Shown: positions 16,832 to 26,078, counted from the stretch's first letter. The stretch: DNA of 58,801 bases from Gillisia marina (GCF_000258765.1 NZ_AJLT01000014.1:1-58801), one strand, 5' to 3'. A program made the numbers and translations. The notes: generated by a model not told the origin, from the letters alone.

Positions 16832-18139
16832 TTAAAACCTTTTGGTAATGCCTGCGCCAATAGTTAATTGATAGCCTTTTTCACCTAATTTATATTCCTG
16901 ATTTTCAGCACCTACATCTATAGAAAGAATAGTTGTTTTCTTTATAGACTTTCTATAGCCTAAACTAATATTACTGGACTTTAGATCTTCTTGTTTAATC
17001 GTTCCAATAATTTCATCTTCATCATTAAATAGGATATAATTTTCAGGCCTATCTGGAGAAAGTCCGGTTCCTATTTTGAAGCTCAAGAAATCATCTGCAC
17101 CGGCTAAATAATACCTTACGGTAAGAGAAATAGATTTAGATAGCGAGTTATTAGAGGGCGTTAAATAGGTTCTTAAATTAAACCAATAGTTACTGTAATA
17201 CTTACCAATTGCTGCAGTATAGATCCAAGTAGATTTGCTAAAACTTAGAAATCTAAACCCGGCATCAGCTTCAAAGGATTTTGGGAGATTGGCATATAGA
17301 GAAAATCCGGCACGATACCTCGGGAAGATCCCTCCATTTTCTGAAATTCCCCCACTTACGTATGCATAAAAAGTGTCTGATATTCTAGGGTACGCATCTA
17401 CTTCAAACTGTATTCCATTCCTAGTAAATCTATTTGCGTAATTAAATCTTGCTGTTACCGAGCCTATTGGAGTTGCTCTTCCATAACTAATACTTGCCAA
17501 ATGCCAAGGGTCGCTAAAACGTTCGTCGAAATAAACAAAATCATAATCAACCCCGATTTGATTTTTTGAAGAAAGATTCTTAATTGTCTGGCTAAAAGCT
17601 CTGGCTTCAGAATAATTAGGGTAAAAGCCCAGTAGGTCGTCTAGCGTATTATTAGCTTCAGCAAATCGTTCGAGGTTATTTAAAATTTTAGCCTTCAGCA
17701 TCATTAGACCTTTAGAATCCTGATTTCGTAGAATTCCCGGTTCTATAATCTCTAAGGCTTTCTCGGGATTATCATTCCAATATTCTAAATACCCATATGC
17801 TAAATGTGCATCTTCGTATCCGGGACTTTTTGTTATAACTCTCTCGAATTCTTTTCTTGCCAACTCTACTTCGTCCGTCCAAGTATAAAGTCTGCCAAGA
17901 AAAATTCTAATATCGGCGTAATCAGGACTTTTTTCGAGAGCTTGTTTTGTAATTCTAATAGCCTTAGGATAATCATCTTCATCGAAAGCAGCGGTTCTTG
18001 CATTTATAAATAACTCGTCTGCCGATAAGGTGTCTTGAGCCATACTATTGGTTATAGTGAGCACGAAGAGCAAAACGATACTATAAAATTGAAGTGATTT
18101 TGGGGACTGTAACTTCAGGTTAAGTAGGGGATTTATCAC
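16832..18139 (-). CDS. YaiO-like TPR / outer-membrane beta-barrel protein
   Basis: A 435-residue protein: a signal peptide ending at SMAQ (about 35), TPR helices from 38 to about 180 (pattern YADIRIFLGRLYTWTDEVELARKEFERVI), then a beta-barrel of 12-16 strands ending in ITKRF with a terminal Phe. This is the YaiO architecture, found in E. coli beside a GT2 glycosyltransferase gene and resembling exporters such as PgaA. The start is GTG at 18139; the only other early Met falls at the end of the signal peptide. It probably exports the polymer made by the GT2 protein encoded across the divergent intergenic region. Confidence 0.8.
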   Translation of the reverse strand: MINPLLNLKLQSPKSLQFYSIVLLFVLTITNSMAQDTLSADELFINARTAAFDEDDYPKAIRITKQALEKSPDYADIRIFLGRLYTWTDEVELARKEFERVITKSPGYEDAHLAYGYLEYWNDNPEKALEIIEPGILRNQDSKGLMMLKAKILNNLERFAEANNTLDDLLGFYPNYSEARAFSQTIKNLSSKNQIGVDYDFVYFDERFSDPWHLASISYGRATPIGSVTARFNYANRFTRNGIQFEVDAYPRISDTFYAYVSGGISENGGIFPRYRAGFSLYANLPKSFEADAGFRFLSFSKSTWIYTAAIGKYYSNYWFNLRTYLTPSNNSLSKSISLTVRYYLAGADDFLSFKIGTGLSPDRPENYILFNDEDEIIGTIKQEDLKSSNISLGYRKSIKKTTILSIDVGAENQEYKLGEKGYQLTIGAGITKRF

Positions 18140-18220
18140 AAATTTGGTTTTAGGGTATTAAAATCTAAATGTAACAGTTTTCTCAATATATTACTAGATT
18201 AGTTAAAAGCTAATAAAAAA

Positions 18221-18249
18221 CAAAAATATATAATTAGCAACCTATCAAA
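18221..18249 (-). promoter_or_regulatory. Predicted promoter of the YaiO-like operon
   Basis: On the minus strand TTTG (18249-18246), 17 bp, then TATTTTTG (18228-18221), matching the Bacteroidota -33/-7 pattern. It implies a leader of about 75 nt. The remainder of the 603-bp gap (18140-18742) is very AT-rich and carries no gene that I can see. Confidence 0.5.
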
Positions 18250-18715
18250 AAATTAGTAATCAATTTATAATAATAAAAACCTCACCTTAAGCTGTAAAGT
18301 AGAATTAAAACCTCGAAGTAAATCCACAGAATAAATTCCAAATCTTAGAGAAGGTATTAGCTAGCGTTAAATAGGCAAACATTTTTTAATTGATACCTCT
18401 GTGCGTGATGATTTTTATTTCTAAATAATGATATATAAAGGTTTAATTGAAACTTGATAAGCAAATGCAAATACTTAGCAAATAGGCTAATAATTAAAAT
18501 TTTTATATTTTTCAGAATTATTTAAACCTGAATATCATTTTCATCGTATATGTATATTAGATAAAATCTAGAGACTTTATATTATTTTAATAAAAATTAT
18601 ATTTTTTTATAAAAGTCTTATTACAATAACATTACATTTAACCCGAATTATAATTACTGCTTATAAAGAAAAATTACTGATTGCCCATTAAAAGCCCTAT
18701 GATGCCCCTATTGAT

Positions 18716-18732
18716 TGATTATTTATTAATCA
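18716..18732. promoter_or_regulatory. Palindrome just upstream of the receiver gene
   Basis: TGATTA-tttat-TAATCA, perfect arms, ending 10 bp before the ATG of the receiver-like gene. It is a candidate operator; no clear -7 box could be assigned for this operon. Confidence 0.35.
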
Positions 18733-18742
18733 ACCTTTCCTA

Positions 18743-19090
18743 ATGCGAAAGGCGCTGGTTATACAGGAGGATATTATTATCCTTAAAATTTTAGAACGGT
18801 TGGTAATGTTAAATCATTATGAATGTAGAGCAATACGCTCTATAAATGATTTAAACATCGAAGATCAATCTGCAAATTTTGATATCATAATATCTGATAT
18901 TCTATTTGACGGAATAGCGCCATTAGATTTTGTATTCCAAATTCAAGAAATTATTCTTCATCAATCTTTGATAATTGTTACCAATATGGGACAAAAAAAT
19001 ATTCAAAGAGAGGTGCTCGCTTCAGATAAAGTGAATGGTTTTTTCGCGATTCCTTTAGATATGGACAATATTAAAAAGTTGATAGCATAA
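18743..19090 (+). CDS. Degenerate response-regulator receiver domain, stand-alone
   Basis: A 115-residue single-domain receiver. The acidic pair is present (QED near residue 9), the phosphoacceptor Asp lies in FDIIISDILFDG (about 53), and Thr in LIIVTNMG is conserved, but the usual Lys before the last cis-Pro is replaced by Ala (FFAIPLD). Phosphorylation may therefore be weak or absent. It has no output domain. The gene starts the HEAT/GT2 operon and its stop overlaps the next ATG, so it probably acts as a protein-protein switch for the glycan synthase. No histidine kinase is encoded nearby. Confidence 0.75.
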   Translation: MRKALVIQEDIIILKILERLVMLNHYECRAIRSINDLNIEDQSANFDIIISDILFDGIAPLDFVFQIQEIILHQSLIIVTNMGQKNIQREVLASDKVNGFFAIPLDMDNIKKLIA

Positions 19091-20151
19091 TGGAAGCGAT
19101 AATCTTAAAGATCATAATTAAGTCTTTACTGGTTATTATGCTAATAGTATATGGCTCTATTGCCTTTACAATGCTATATAGAAAATGGCGTAAAAAACAC
19201 TTAAATCTTATAGAAGACACTTTTGCAAATGTAACTTCTATGTATCTCTATCCAAACCCAAACGAAGAGCCTGATTTAATAAAAATTCAGCGTACGTTTA
19301 GAAATTTAGGTATTGTTCCATCCAAACCTAGAAATGTTCAATACTTAATAGATCTAATGATACGCACACAACGATCTATTCTTGGCGAGAACTACACAAA
19401 ATTAAAGACGCTTTTTACTCAAATCCCACCCTATGGCGCTTCTGCAAATAAACTTAATAGCAGGAAGTGGTATATCAAGGCTCGGGGGATACGGGAAATC
19501 TATGAGATGAATCAAAACCAATACACAAGAGACCTTATTAAGCTTCGAAACGATTCTAACATTTATGTAAGAAGGGAAGCTCAAATAGGCTTGGTTATAT
19601 TTTTAGGTTGGAAAAGTCTTCGATTATTACCTTATCTAAAAAGGCAAATGACTTTATGGCAACAAATTAAGATCGTTGAAAAATTGAAGGATCTTTATCC
19701 AGAACCGGATTTAGCATATTTAAGAAAAGCATATGAAAGTGATAAACCTTATGCTATTGGGTTAATTATGAGGATTATTAGAAAATTTAATTTACAGGAA
19801 GATGTACATTATATAATTCAATTTTTAGATAATCAAAAATTCGATATTCGGGAATGTGCACTTTATTGTATCTCATCATTTTCTTTAAACAATGATCAAT
19901 TAGGAGAAATAAAGGAAAAATTTTATAATATTAGCAATGTGGAGCAAAAGCTTCAACTATTAAAATATATTCAAAAGATTTCTTATGAAATTGATTTGCC
20001 GTTTTATAAAAATCTTTTATATAATGGTAATGATATTATAAAACTTAGTGTTGCAGATATTTTATGGAATAATGGCTATAAAGAAGAAGTACAAGAATAC
20101 TATTACCAGCAGTATGCAATGCAAAACGATGGAGAAAAAGTACCAGTTTAA
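19090..20151 (+). CDS. Membrane-anchored HEAT-like repeat protein
   Basis: A 353-residue protein with one N-terminal membrane helix (about 5-26) followed by a helical-repeat domain. HEAT-like units are seen near LRNDSNIYVRREAQIGLVIFLG, FLDNQKFDIRECALYCIS and NGNDIIKLSVADILW. Such scaffolds bind other proteins. It is encoded between a receiver and a GT2 synthase with a 1-base overlap upstream and a 13-bp gap downstream, so it may connect the receiver to the synthase at the inner membrane. No catalytic motif is visible. Confidence 0.7.
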   Translation: MEAIILKIIIKSLLVIMLIVYGSIAFTMLYRKWRKKHLNLIEDTFANVTSMYLYPNPNEEPDLIKIQRTFRNLGIVPSKPRNVQYLIDLMIRTQRSILGENYTKLKTLFTQIPPYGASANKLNSRKWYIKARGIREIYEMNQNQYTRDLIKLRNDSNIYVRREAQIGLVIFLGWKSLRLLPYLKRQMTLWQQIKIVEKLKDLYPEPDLAYLRKAYESDKPYAIGLIMRIIRKFNLQEDVHYIIQFLDNQKFDIRECALYCISSFSLNNDQLGEIKEKFYNISNVEQKLQLLKYIQKISYEIDLPFYKNLLYNGNDIIKLSVADILWNNGYKEEVQEYYYQQYAMQNDGEKVPV

Positions 20152-20164
20152 ATTTCAATTTTAA

Positions 20165-21610
20165 ATGGAATTTGATCTTTCTTACTATATCTACTGGACT
20201 CTAAATTATTTTTTCTTATTCTATGGATTAACTCTAGTTGCTCTTTATTTCTTTGCTATAATTTTATCAAACAGATCTGTAACCAGAAATAAGCGAAAAG
20301 CGAGGTTTTTACAAGTAAATGATATAGTTAGTGCAACGGATATTCCCTCTATAACCTTGATTGCACCAGCTTATAATGAAGGACAAACTATAGTAGAAAA
20401 TGTAAAATCACTATTAGCACTACAATATCCTTTCTACGAACTTATAGTGGTAAATGATGGTAGTACAGATAATACCTTAGATCTGTTAATAGCTAAATAC
20501 GATTTGGAGTCATTCGATTCTACATTTATAACGCAACCAATTCCAACCGCAACCGTTAATAAAATTTATAAAAGCAGGAAGCTTCAGTATAAGCAGCTTA
20601 CGGTTATTGATAAAAACAACGGAGGAAAATCTGATGCCAATAATGCAGGGATCAACTTTGCAAGTACAGAACTAGTGCTTTTTACAGATGCCGATTGTAT
20701 TATCGAGCAGGACTCACTTTTAAAAATGGTACGACCTTATCTAGAAGAATCCGAACAGGAGGTGATAGCTTGTGGTGCAGCTATTGGAATTATAAATGAC
20801 TCTGTGGTTAAGAATGGAGTTGTTGTAGAATTGAAGCTTCCCAAAAATCTTATACCAATGATCCAGGTAGTAGAATATATTCGAGCATTCCTTTTAGGGA
20901 GAATGGCTTGGAGTGAGATAAATGGTGTAATGCTTGTGTCCGGTGCTTTTGGATTATATGCAAGAAACCGAATTATAGAAGTAAATGGCTTTAACATAAA
21001 TACAGTTGGAGAAGATTTAGAGTTGGGTATTCGTTTAAGGAAGCATATGGAAGATATTAAAGTGCCTTATAAGATGGTTTACATACCCGAAACACTTTGT
21101 TGGACAGAAGCTCCTAATAATACAGAAGTCTTAATCAAGCAACGTGATAGGTGGGCAAGAGGTCTATGGGAAACCATGGCACTTCATAAAGATTTGTTTT
21201 TTAATAGGAAATATCGGGATATGGGTATGTTTTATTACCCATACTGGATGTTTTTTGAACTAGGAGCCCCAATTGTAGAATTTCTGGGGATACTAAGTTT
21301 AATAGTATTTGGCCTTCTGGGACTTATAAATTGGAATATGGCTATTTTACTATTTACCTGCGTGTATTTATTAGGATGTATTTTCTCTACCATATCCATC
21401 TTTATTTATGTCAAAAATTTTAAACATTACGATTCGGGGAAAGAGGTTATCGAACTTTTGCTAGCTGCTTATCTCGAACCATTCTTTTACCATCCTTTGT
21501 TAGTTTTAGGGCAAGTTCAAGGATATTATAAGAAGATCTTTGGAGTAAAATCTGTTTGGGGCAATATGAAAAGAAAGGGATTTAAAACCCTTCCGGAGGA
21601 TAAAATATAA
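20165..21610 (+). CDS. Processive family 2 glycosyltransferase (PgaC/BcsA-like)
   Basis: A 481-residue membrane glycosyltransferase: one or two helices at the N-terminus (12-35), a GT-A catalytic domain (55-330) and three to four C-terminal helices (355-470). Motifs in order are APAYNEG, VNDGSTD, FTDADC (the DxD), GEDLELG and QRDRWARG, the QxxRW hallmark of processive synthases. This fits synthesis and inner-membrane translocation of a beta-linked polysaccharide. There is no PilZ domain. With the YaiO-like exporter it resembles the E. coli YaiP/YaiO pairing. The 358-bp gap after it (21611-21968) shows no gene or clear promoter. Confidence 0.85.
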   Translation: MEFDLSYYIYWTLNYFFLFYGLTLVALYFFAIILSNRSVTRNKRKARFLQVNDIVSATDIPSITLIAPAYNEGQTIVENVKSLLALQYPFYELIVVNDGSTDNTLDLLIAKYDLESFDSTFITQPIPTATVNKIYKSRKLQYKQLTVIDKNNGGKSDANNAGINFASTELVLFTDADCIIEQDSLLKMVRPYLEESEQEVIACGAAIGIINDSVVKNGVVVELKLPKNLIPMIQVVEYIRAFLLGRMAWSEINGVMLVSGAFGLYARNRIIEVNGFNINTVGEDLELGIRLRKHMEDIKVPYKMVYIPETLCWTEAPNNTEVLIKQRDRWARGLWETMALHKDLFFNRKYRDMGMFYYPYWMFFELGAPIVEFLGILSLIVFGLLGLINWNMAILLFTCVYLLGCIFSTISIFIYVKNFKHYDSGKEVIELLLAAYLEPFFYHPLLVLGQVQGYYKKIFGVKSVWGNMKRKGFKTLPEDKI

Positions 21611-21968
21611 CTAGATGCTTTTTGCCACATTTCTACTTGCGTATTTTCAGGATATTTGGAAAACTAAATACTCTGTTATTTTTAAAACACTTATACAATT
21701 TTAGGAGAATAGAACTCTAGTGCTAATTTAGCGTCCAAGCCCATTAGCTTACGCTTATTAAAGTCTCAAAAATTAGTCTGATTTCTATTCTTTTTAAAAA
21801 AGTAAATCTTTCAGAAGCACTAGTTATTAAAAATAAATGATTCATCAATTGTTAAATCAGTATTAATTCTATTGCTGAAATAAATGTTTAACGTGGGTTT
21901 AAGAGCCTTCCATAAGTCTTTGTGTAATTTTAAAAGGAGAGAATTATTCACGTAAAAACATTTTTAAA

Positions 21969-23372
21969 ATGGCTACAAATAAAGACAAAAAGCAAGAATC
22001 CTTAGAAACTATAAATCCTGCAACCGGGGAAAAAATTAAATCATATCCTTTAATGACAGATAAGGAAACTGATGATGCTGTAAAAAAGTGTCATAAAGCT
22101 TTTACAAGTTGGGGTTTAAAACCGGCAGAAGAGAGAGCCAAGGTGATTAAGAATTTGGGGAAGAGTTTAGCAAAGCATAAAGATGAATTAGCGAAACTAA
22201 TGACTCAGGAAATGGGAAAGCTAGTTTCTCAAAGCCATGATGAAGTTGAATTATGTGTAGGGATTTGTGATTGGACTGCAGAAAATGGCCCTAAGGAACT
22301 AAAATCAGATGAGCGTGAGCTTCCAGATGGAGGGAAAGGTTATGTTACTTACGCACCAATGGGTGTTATATATGGAATTCAGCCATGGAATTTCCCAACT
22401 TATCAAGTAATACGTTATTCAATAGCTAATTTGATGGCTGGTAACGGAGTTCTTCTTAAACACGCTGAGAATGTTATGGGTTCTGCTTTATTAATTGAAA
22501 AGATATTTAAGGATGGAGGCTTACCTGAAGATTTATTTACAGTTTTGAGAATAACACATGATCAGTCTGATAAAATTATCGAACATGAGCTTGTACGTGG
22601 TGTTACATTAACAGGAAGTCCGGAAGCAGGCAAAATCATAGGTGAGAAAGCAGGTAAGAATCTTAAAAAGACAGTTTTGGAATTGGGATCTAACGATGCG
22701 TATTTAGTATTAGAAGATGCAGATCTAGAATTAGCTGTTGAAAAATGTGTAGAAGGACGTCTTTATAACAATGGTGAAACCTGTGTAGCTGCGAAGCGCT
22801 TTATTGTTGTGGATGCAGTTTTCGAAGATTTTAAAAAAGCATTTGTTTCTGAAATGGATAAAATTAAAGCCGGAGACCCAACCAAAGAAGATAGTGATAT
22901 AGGGCCGATGGCTCGTAAGGATCTACGTGAGAAATTACACGATCAAGTTTCTAAAAGTGTGAAAAATGGTGCTGAAATTCTATGTGGAGGAAAAATTCCT
23001 GATGGTAAAGGATATTATTACCCTGCAACTGTTCTAGGGAATGTAAAACCGGGTCAGCCGGCTTACGATGACGAATTATTTGGGCCTGTTGCTTCGCTTA
23101 TTCATGCTAAAGATGATGAAGATGCAATGCGAATTGCAAATGACAGTAGATTTGGTCTGGGTGGAGGAATTTTCTCGAAAAATGAGAAAAAAGCAATAGA
23201 ACTGGCGAGCAAACATTTTGATACCGGAATGGTATTTATTAATTCTTTTGGGCTGGCACAACCAAATATGCCATTTGGTGGAGTTAAAAACTCCGGATAC
23301 GGGAGAGAACATGGAGGTTTTGGATTGCATGAATTTGTAAATGCAAAAGCTGTGATGGTATTGAAAAACTAA
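21969..23372 (+). CDS. NAD(P)-dependent aldehyde dehydrogenase, succinate-semialdehyde type
   Basis: A 467-residue aldehyde dehydrogenase of the length and motif pattern of succinate-semialdehyde dehydrogenases. GIQPWNFPTYQ (NAD site), LTGSPEAGKIIG, LELGSNDAYLV (general-base Glu) and NNGETCVAAKRF (catalytic Cys, about residue 269) are present. The C-terminal NMPFGGVKNSGYGREHG is typical. It oxidises an aldehyde to its acid, probably succinate semialdehyde to succinate in GABA or related catabolism; other substrates are possible. It stands alone with a terminator following. Confidence 0.88.
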   Translation: MATNKDKKQESLETINPATGEKIKSYPLMTDKETDDAVKKCHKAFTSWGLKPAEERAKVIKNLGKSLAKHKDELAKLMTQEMGKLVSQSHDEVELCVGICDWTAENGPKELKSDERELPDGGKGYVTYAPMGVIYGIQPWNFPTYQVIRYSIANLMAGNGVLLKHAENVMGSALLIEKIFKDGGLPEDLFTVLRITHDQSDKIIEHELVRGVTLTGSPEAGKIIGEKAGKNLKKTVLELGSNDAYLVLEDADLELAVEKCVEGRLYNNGETCVAAKRFIVVDAVFEDFKKAFVSEMDKIKAGDPTKEDSDIGPMARKDLREKLHDQVSKSVKNGAEILCGGKIPDGKGYYYPATVLGNVKPGQPAYDDELFGPVASLIHAKDDEDAMRIANDSRFGLGGGIFSKNEKKAIELASKHFDTGMVFINSFGLAQPNMPFGGVKNSGYGREHGGFGLHEFVNAKAVMVLKN

Positions 23373-23393
23373 ACAGAATTTTTTTAGATATAA

Positions 23394-23428
23394 GAAAAAG
23401 AGGTTGATATAATATATCAGCCTTTTTC
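23394..23428 (+). terminator. Terminator of the aldehyde dehydrogenase gene
   Basis: GAAAAAGAGGTTGATAT pairs imperfectly with ATATCAGCCTTTTTC, giving a long stem followed by T-rich sequence. Confidence 0.7.
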
Positions 23429-23528
23429 ATTTTTAGGAATGAAATCATCAAAAGATGCTTCAATAGCGAGACTAATTTTATTGAATTCTAAAATTAAATC
23501 TTAATTTTAATCATTCAGAAATTATAAC

Positions 23529-24161
23529 ATGATCCAAGAGATAGAAGATGCTTATTCATTTGTTTTTGAAAAGGAACTACTTCAGGAAATTTCCGAAGTA
23601 GGAAACCTTAAAACGTTTGATGAAAATGATAGAATCATAGAAATTGGAGATCATGTAACTTCTATGCCTTTGCTTTTAAATGGAGCAATTAAAATTTTAA
23701 GGGAAGATAAAGAAGGAGATGAACTCCTTTTATACTTTTTAGAACGCGGCGATACCTGTGCCATGACGCTTTCTTGCTGCCTAGGTCATACTAAAAGTGA
23801 AATCCGCGCAGTTGCCGAAATGGAAACAAGTTTGGTGATGATTCCTATTGAAAAGATGGAGGAATGGACATCGAAATATAAAAGTTGGAGAAATTTTGTC
23901 TTTGAAAGTTATCACTCAAGACTTTCAGAAATGTTAGATACCATAGACACCATTGCATTTTTAAACATGGATGAGCGTTTGCTGAAGTATTTACGAGATA
24001 AGGCAAAAATAAATCAGAATGAAATTGTACAAATAACGCATCAGCAAATCGCATACGATTTGCATACTTCCAGAGTAGTGATTTCTAGATTACTAAAAAA
24101 GTTGGAATTAAAAGGAAAAATTAGCTTACAACGAAACAGCATCCAAGTAATAGATTTATAA
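23529..24161 (+). CDS. Crp/Fnr family regulator, candidate sulfur/persulfide sensor
   Basis: A 210-residue regulator with an N-terminal cyclic-nucleotide-binding-type beta-roll (15-120), a long dimer helix (120-145) and a C-terminal winged HTH (ITHQQIAYDLHTSRVVISRLLKKL, about 165-190). Instead of cAMP-binding residues the beta-roll carries three cysteines in GDTCAMTLSCCLG (Cys 77, 83, 84), which could sense sulfane sulfur or redox state. The next gene is a sulfite/sulfur exporter preceded by a Crp/Fnr-type palindrome, and two more copies precede sulfur genes downstream. I infer that this protein is their activator. Confidence 0.8.
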   Translation: MIQEIEDAYSFVFEKELLQEISEVGNLKTFDENDRIIEIGDHVTSMPLLLNGAIKILREDKEGDELLLYFLERGDTCAMTLSCCLGHTKSEIRAVAEMETSLVMIPIEKMEEWTSKYKSWRNFVFESYHSRLSEMLDTIDTIAFLNMDERLLKYLRDKAKINQNEIVQITHQQIAYDLHTSRVVISRLLKKLELKGKISLQRNSIQVIDL

Positions 24162-24175
24162 ACTAAATATCCTAT

Positions 24176-24219
24176 GTAACCAATGTTACTGTACACGTTT
24201 TATGAGAAGGATACTTTTG
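24176..24219 (+). promoter_or_regulatory. Crp/Fnr-type operator and promoter of the TauE/SafE gene
   Basis: GTAAC-caat-GTTAC (24176-24189) is a perfect 5-bp-arm palindrome. TACTTTTG (24212-24219) matches TAnnTTTG, putting the transcription start near 24226 and the operator centre about -43, a class II activator position. The TTTG begins exactly 40 bp after the palindrome start, as at the two sister sites. Confidence 0.8.
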
Positions 24220-24239
24220 CTTCAGCTTAAATTTTAAAA

Positions 24240-25040
24240 ATGGGTTTATTAGAAATTCTTGGTTATTTTGGTGCATTAGTAATTGGGTTGGTTCTTGGTT
24301 TAATAGGTGGCGGAGGCTCTATACTTACCGTGCCAATTTTAGTTTACTTGCTAGCTATAAATCCTATAACTGCTACCGCATATTCACTCTTCGTAGTAGG
24401 AATAACTTCCCTAGTTGGGGCAATTAAAAATTTTAAAAGAAAATTAGTAGATTTTAGGACAGCTTTTGTATTTGCAGTTCCTGCATTTATAGCTGTATAC
24501 CTTACTCGAATGTATTTGGTACCCGCAATTCCAGATCATTTGTTCAATATTTTTGGATTGGAAATAACCAAGAATATAGGAATCATGTTGTTCTTTGCAA
24601 TTATTATGGTGGTTTCAGCAATCTCCATGATACTCGATAAAAATGGGGATAATGATATAGATGGAAAAGTAACATATAATTATCCGCTAATAGTTATTGA
24701 AGGAGTTGGAGTAGGATTGCTAACCGGGATTGTGGGAGCAGGTGGAGGTTTCTTGATTATTCCGGCTTTGGTGTTACTCGCAAAGCTTCCTATGAAAAAG
24801 GCGGTGGCAACTTCACTTTTAATTATTGCAATTAAATCTTTAATTGGTTTTATTGGAGATATTCAGAATATGGAGATCGATTGGATATTTCTGTTAATTT
24901 TCTCCGGACTTTCCATAATTGGTATTTTCGCAGGAATTTATTTGAGTAAATTTATTGATGGTAAAAAATTAAAGAAATCCTTCGGCTGGTTTGTTCTGGT
25001 AATGGGAGTTTATATAATCTGGAAAGAATTAAGTAAATAA
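24240..25040 (+). CDS. Sulfite exporter TauE/SafE family permease
   Basis: A 266-residue permease with about eight membrane helices and the internal duplication typical of the TSUP family: the first half has GLIGGGGSILTVPILVYL and the second GIVGAGGGFLIIPALVLL. Family members move sulfite, sulfoacetate or other organosulfur anions, or thiosulfate. It stands behind the first Crp/Fnr palindrome, 5 bp before a periplasmic rhodanese, which points to sulfane-sulfur or sulfite handling. The direction of transport cannot be told from sequence. Confidence 0.88.
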   Translation: MGLLEILGYFGALVIGLVLGLIGGGGSILTVPILVYLLAINPITATAYSLFVVGITSLVGAIKNFKRKLVDFRTAFVFAVPAFIAVYLTRMYLVPAIPDHLFNIFGLEITKNIGIMLFFAIIMVVSAISMILDKNGDNDIDGKVTYNYPLIVIEGVGVGLLTGIVGAGGGFLIIPALVLLAKLPMKKAVATSLLIIAIKSLIGFIGDIQNMEIDWIFLLIFSGLSIIGIFAGIYLSKFIDGKKLKKSFGWFVLVMGVYIIWKELSK

Positions 25041-25045
25041 AAGAT

Positions 25046-25423
25046 ATGTCTAAACTAAAAATATTGATTATTATGGGTTTTTTCACATCCCTCTTTGGGC
25101 TTAAAGCACAAACATCTGAACATATTAAAGTACTTGATGTTACAGAATTTAAAGAACATATAAGTGATAAAAAGGTTGTTTTAATAGATGTAAGAACTCC
25201 TTCTGAGTTTAACGATGGAAATATCAAAAATTCTGAAAACATCGATTTCTATGATCGCGATTTTTCGAATTGTTTTTCCAATTTTAAAAAGGACGAACCT
25301 ATCTATGTTTATTGTCATAGTGGTGGGAGAAGCAATAAAGCTGCAAAAATGTTAGCTAAATTAGGCTTTACTAAGATTTATGATCTAAAAGGTGGATATA
25401 CAGCTTGGAAATCGCAATGTTAG
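25046..25423 (+). CDS. Periplasmic rhodanese-like sulfurtransferase
   Basis: A 125-residue single-domain rhodanese with a signal peptide (IIMGFFTSLFGLKAQ). VVLIDVRTPSEFNDG begins the domain and VYCHSGGRSNKAA holds the active-site Cys loop (about residue 92), of the typical six-residue length CHSGGR. It would accept and transfer sulfane sulfur in the periplasm. It lies 5 bp after the TauE/SafE permease and so belongs to the same Crp/Fnr-controlled transcript. Confidence 0.87.
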   Translation: MSKLKILIIMGFFTSLFGLKAQTSEHIKVLDVTEFKEHISDKKVVLIDVRTPSEFNDGNIKNSENIDFYDRDFSNCFSNFKKDEPIYVYCHSGGRSNKAAKMLAKLGFTKIYDLKGGYTAWKSQC

Positions 25424-25460
25424 TAGGGTTTTAAATGTATTGTAAATCTACAGGAACATT

Positions 25461-26078
25461 ATGGAAGATAAAAAGAAGCATTGGGAAACTATTTATACTA
25501 CTAAAAAATTAGAGGAAGTTAGCTGGTATCAACGGAAGCCCCAGCCATCTTTAAAATATATAGCAATGTTCGATTTGCCTAAGTCGGCAAGGATTATAGA
25601 TGTAGGTGGAGGAGATAGTTTTTTGGTAGATATTTTACTTGCTTTAGGTTACACGAATATTACAGTTTTAGATATTTCTGAAAAAGCTATTGATAGAGCT
25701 AAAACTAGACTAGGAAGGAAAGCCGATGAGGTAACATGGATCATATCAGATATAACTTCTTTTGAACCTGATGCTCAATATGATTTATGGCATGATCGGG
25801 CGGTTTTACATTTTTTAACTTCAGAAGTTGAAATAGAAAAGTACAAGCAAATTCTGGAAAATTCGATTGCTTTAGGTGGAAAAGTAATTATAGGTACTTT
25901 TTCTAAAGATGGCCCAACGAAATGTAGTGGTATAGAAATAAAACAATATTCTAAGGCCGATTTATCTCAATTTCTTTCAGCTAACTTCAAAACGCTCGAT
26001 TGCGAAAATATAGATCATAGCACTCCTTCTAATACATCACAAAACTTTACTTTTTGCCAGTTTCAGAAGATAAAGTAA
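25461..26078 (+). CDS. Class I SAM-dependent methyltransferase
   Basis: A 205-residue soluble methyltransferase. Motif I is RIIDVGGGDSFLVD (about 44-57), followed by the acidic residue at the end of strand 2 (TVLDISEKAI) and DLWHDRAVLHFLT as motif IV/post-motif. The N-terminal WETIYTTKKLEEVSWYQ segment occurs in thiol/thiopurine-type methyltransferases of this size. It follows the rhodanese by 37 bp, and a role in methylating a sulfur species would fit the context, but that is inference. Confidence 0.8.
   Translation: MEDKKKHWETIYTTKKLEEVSWYQRKPQPSLKYIAMFDLPKSARIIDVGGGDSFLVDILLALGYTNITVLDISEKAIDRAKTRLGRKADEVTWIISDITSFEPDAQYDLWHDRAVLHFLTSEVEIEKYKQILENSIALGGKVIIGTFSKDGPTKCSGIEIKQYSKADLSQFLSANFKTLDCENIDHSTPSNTSQNFTFCQFQKIK

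Noticed and set aside
18140..18742. Possible small gene or RNA in the 603-bp gap before the receiver gene
   Set aside because: Very AT-rich, only short frames, no stable structured element; treated as a promoter region.
21611..21968. Possible gene or attachment site between the GT2 and aldehyde dehydrogenase genes
   Set aside because: No open frame of useful length, no repeat ends and no tRNA remnant.
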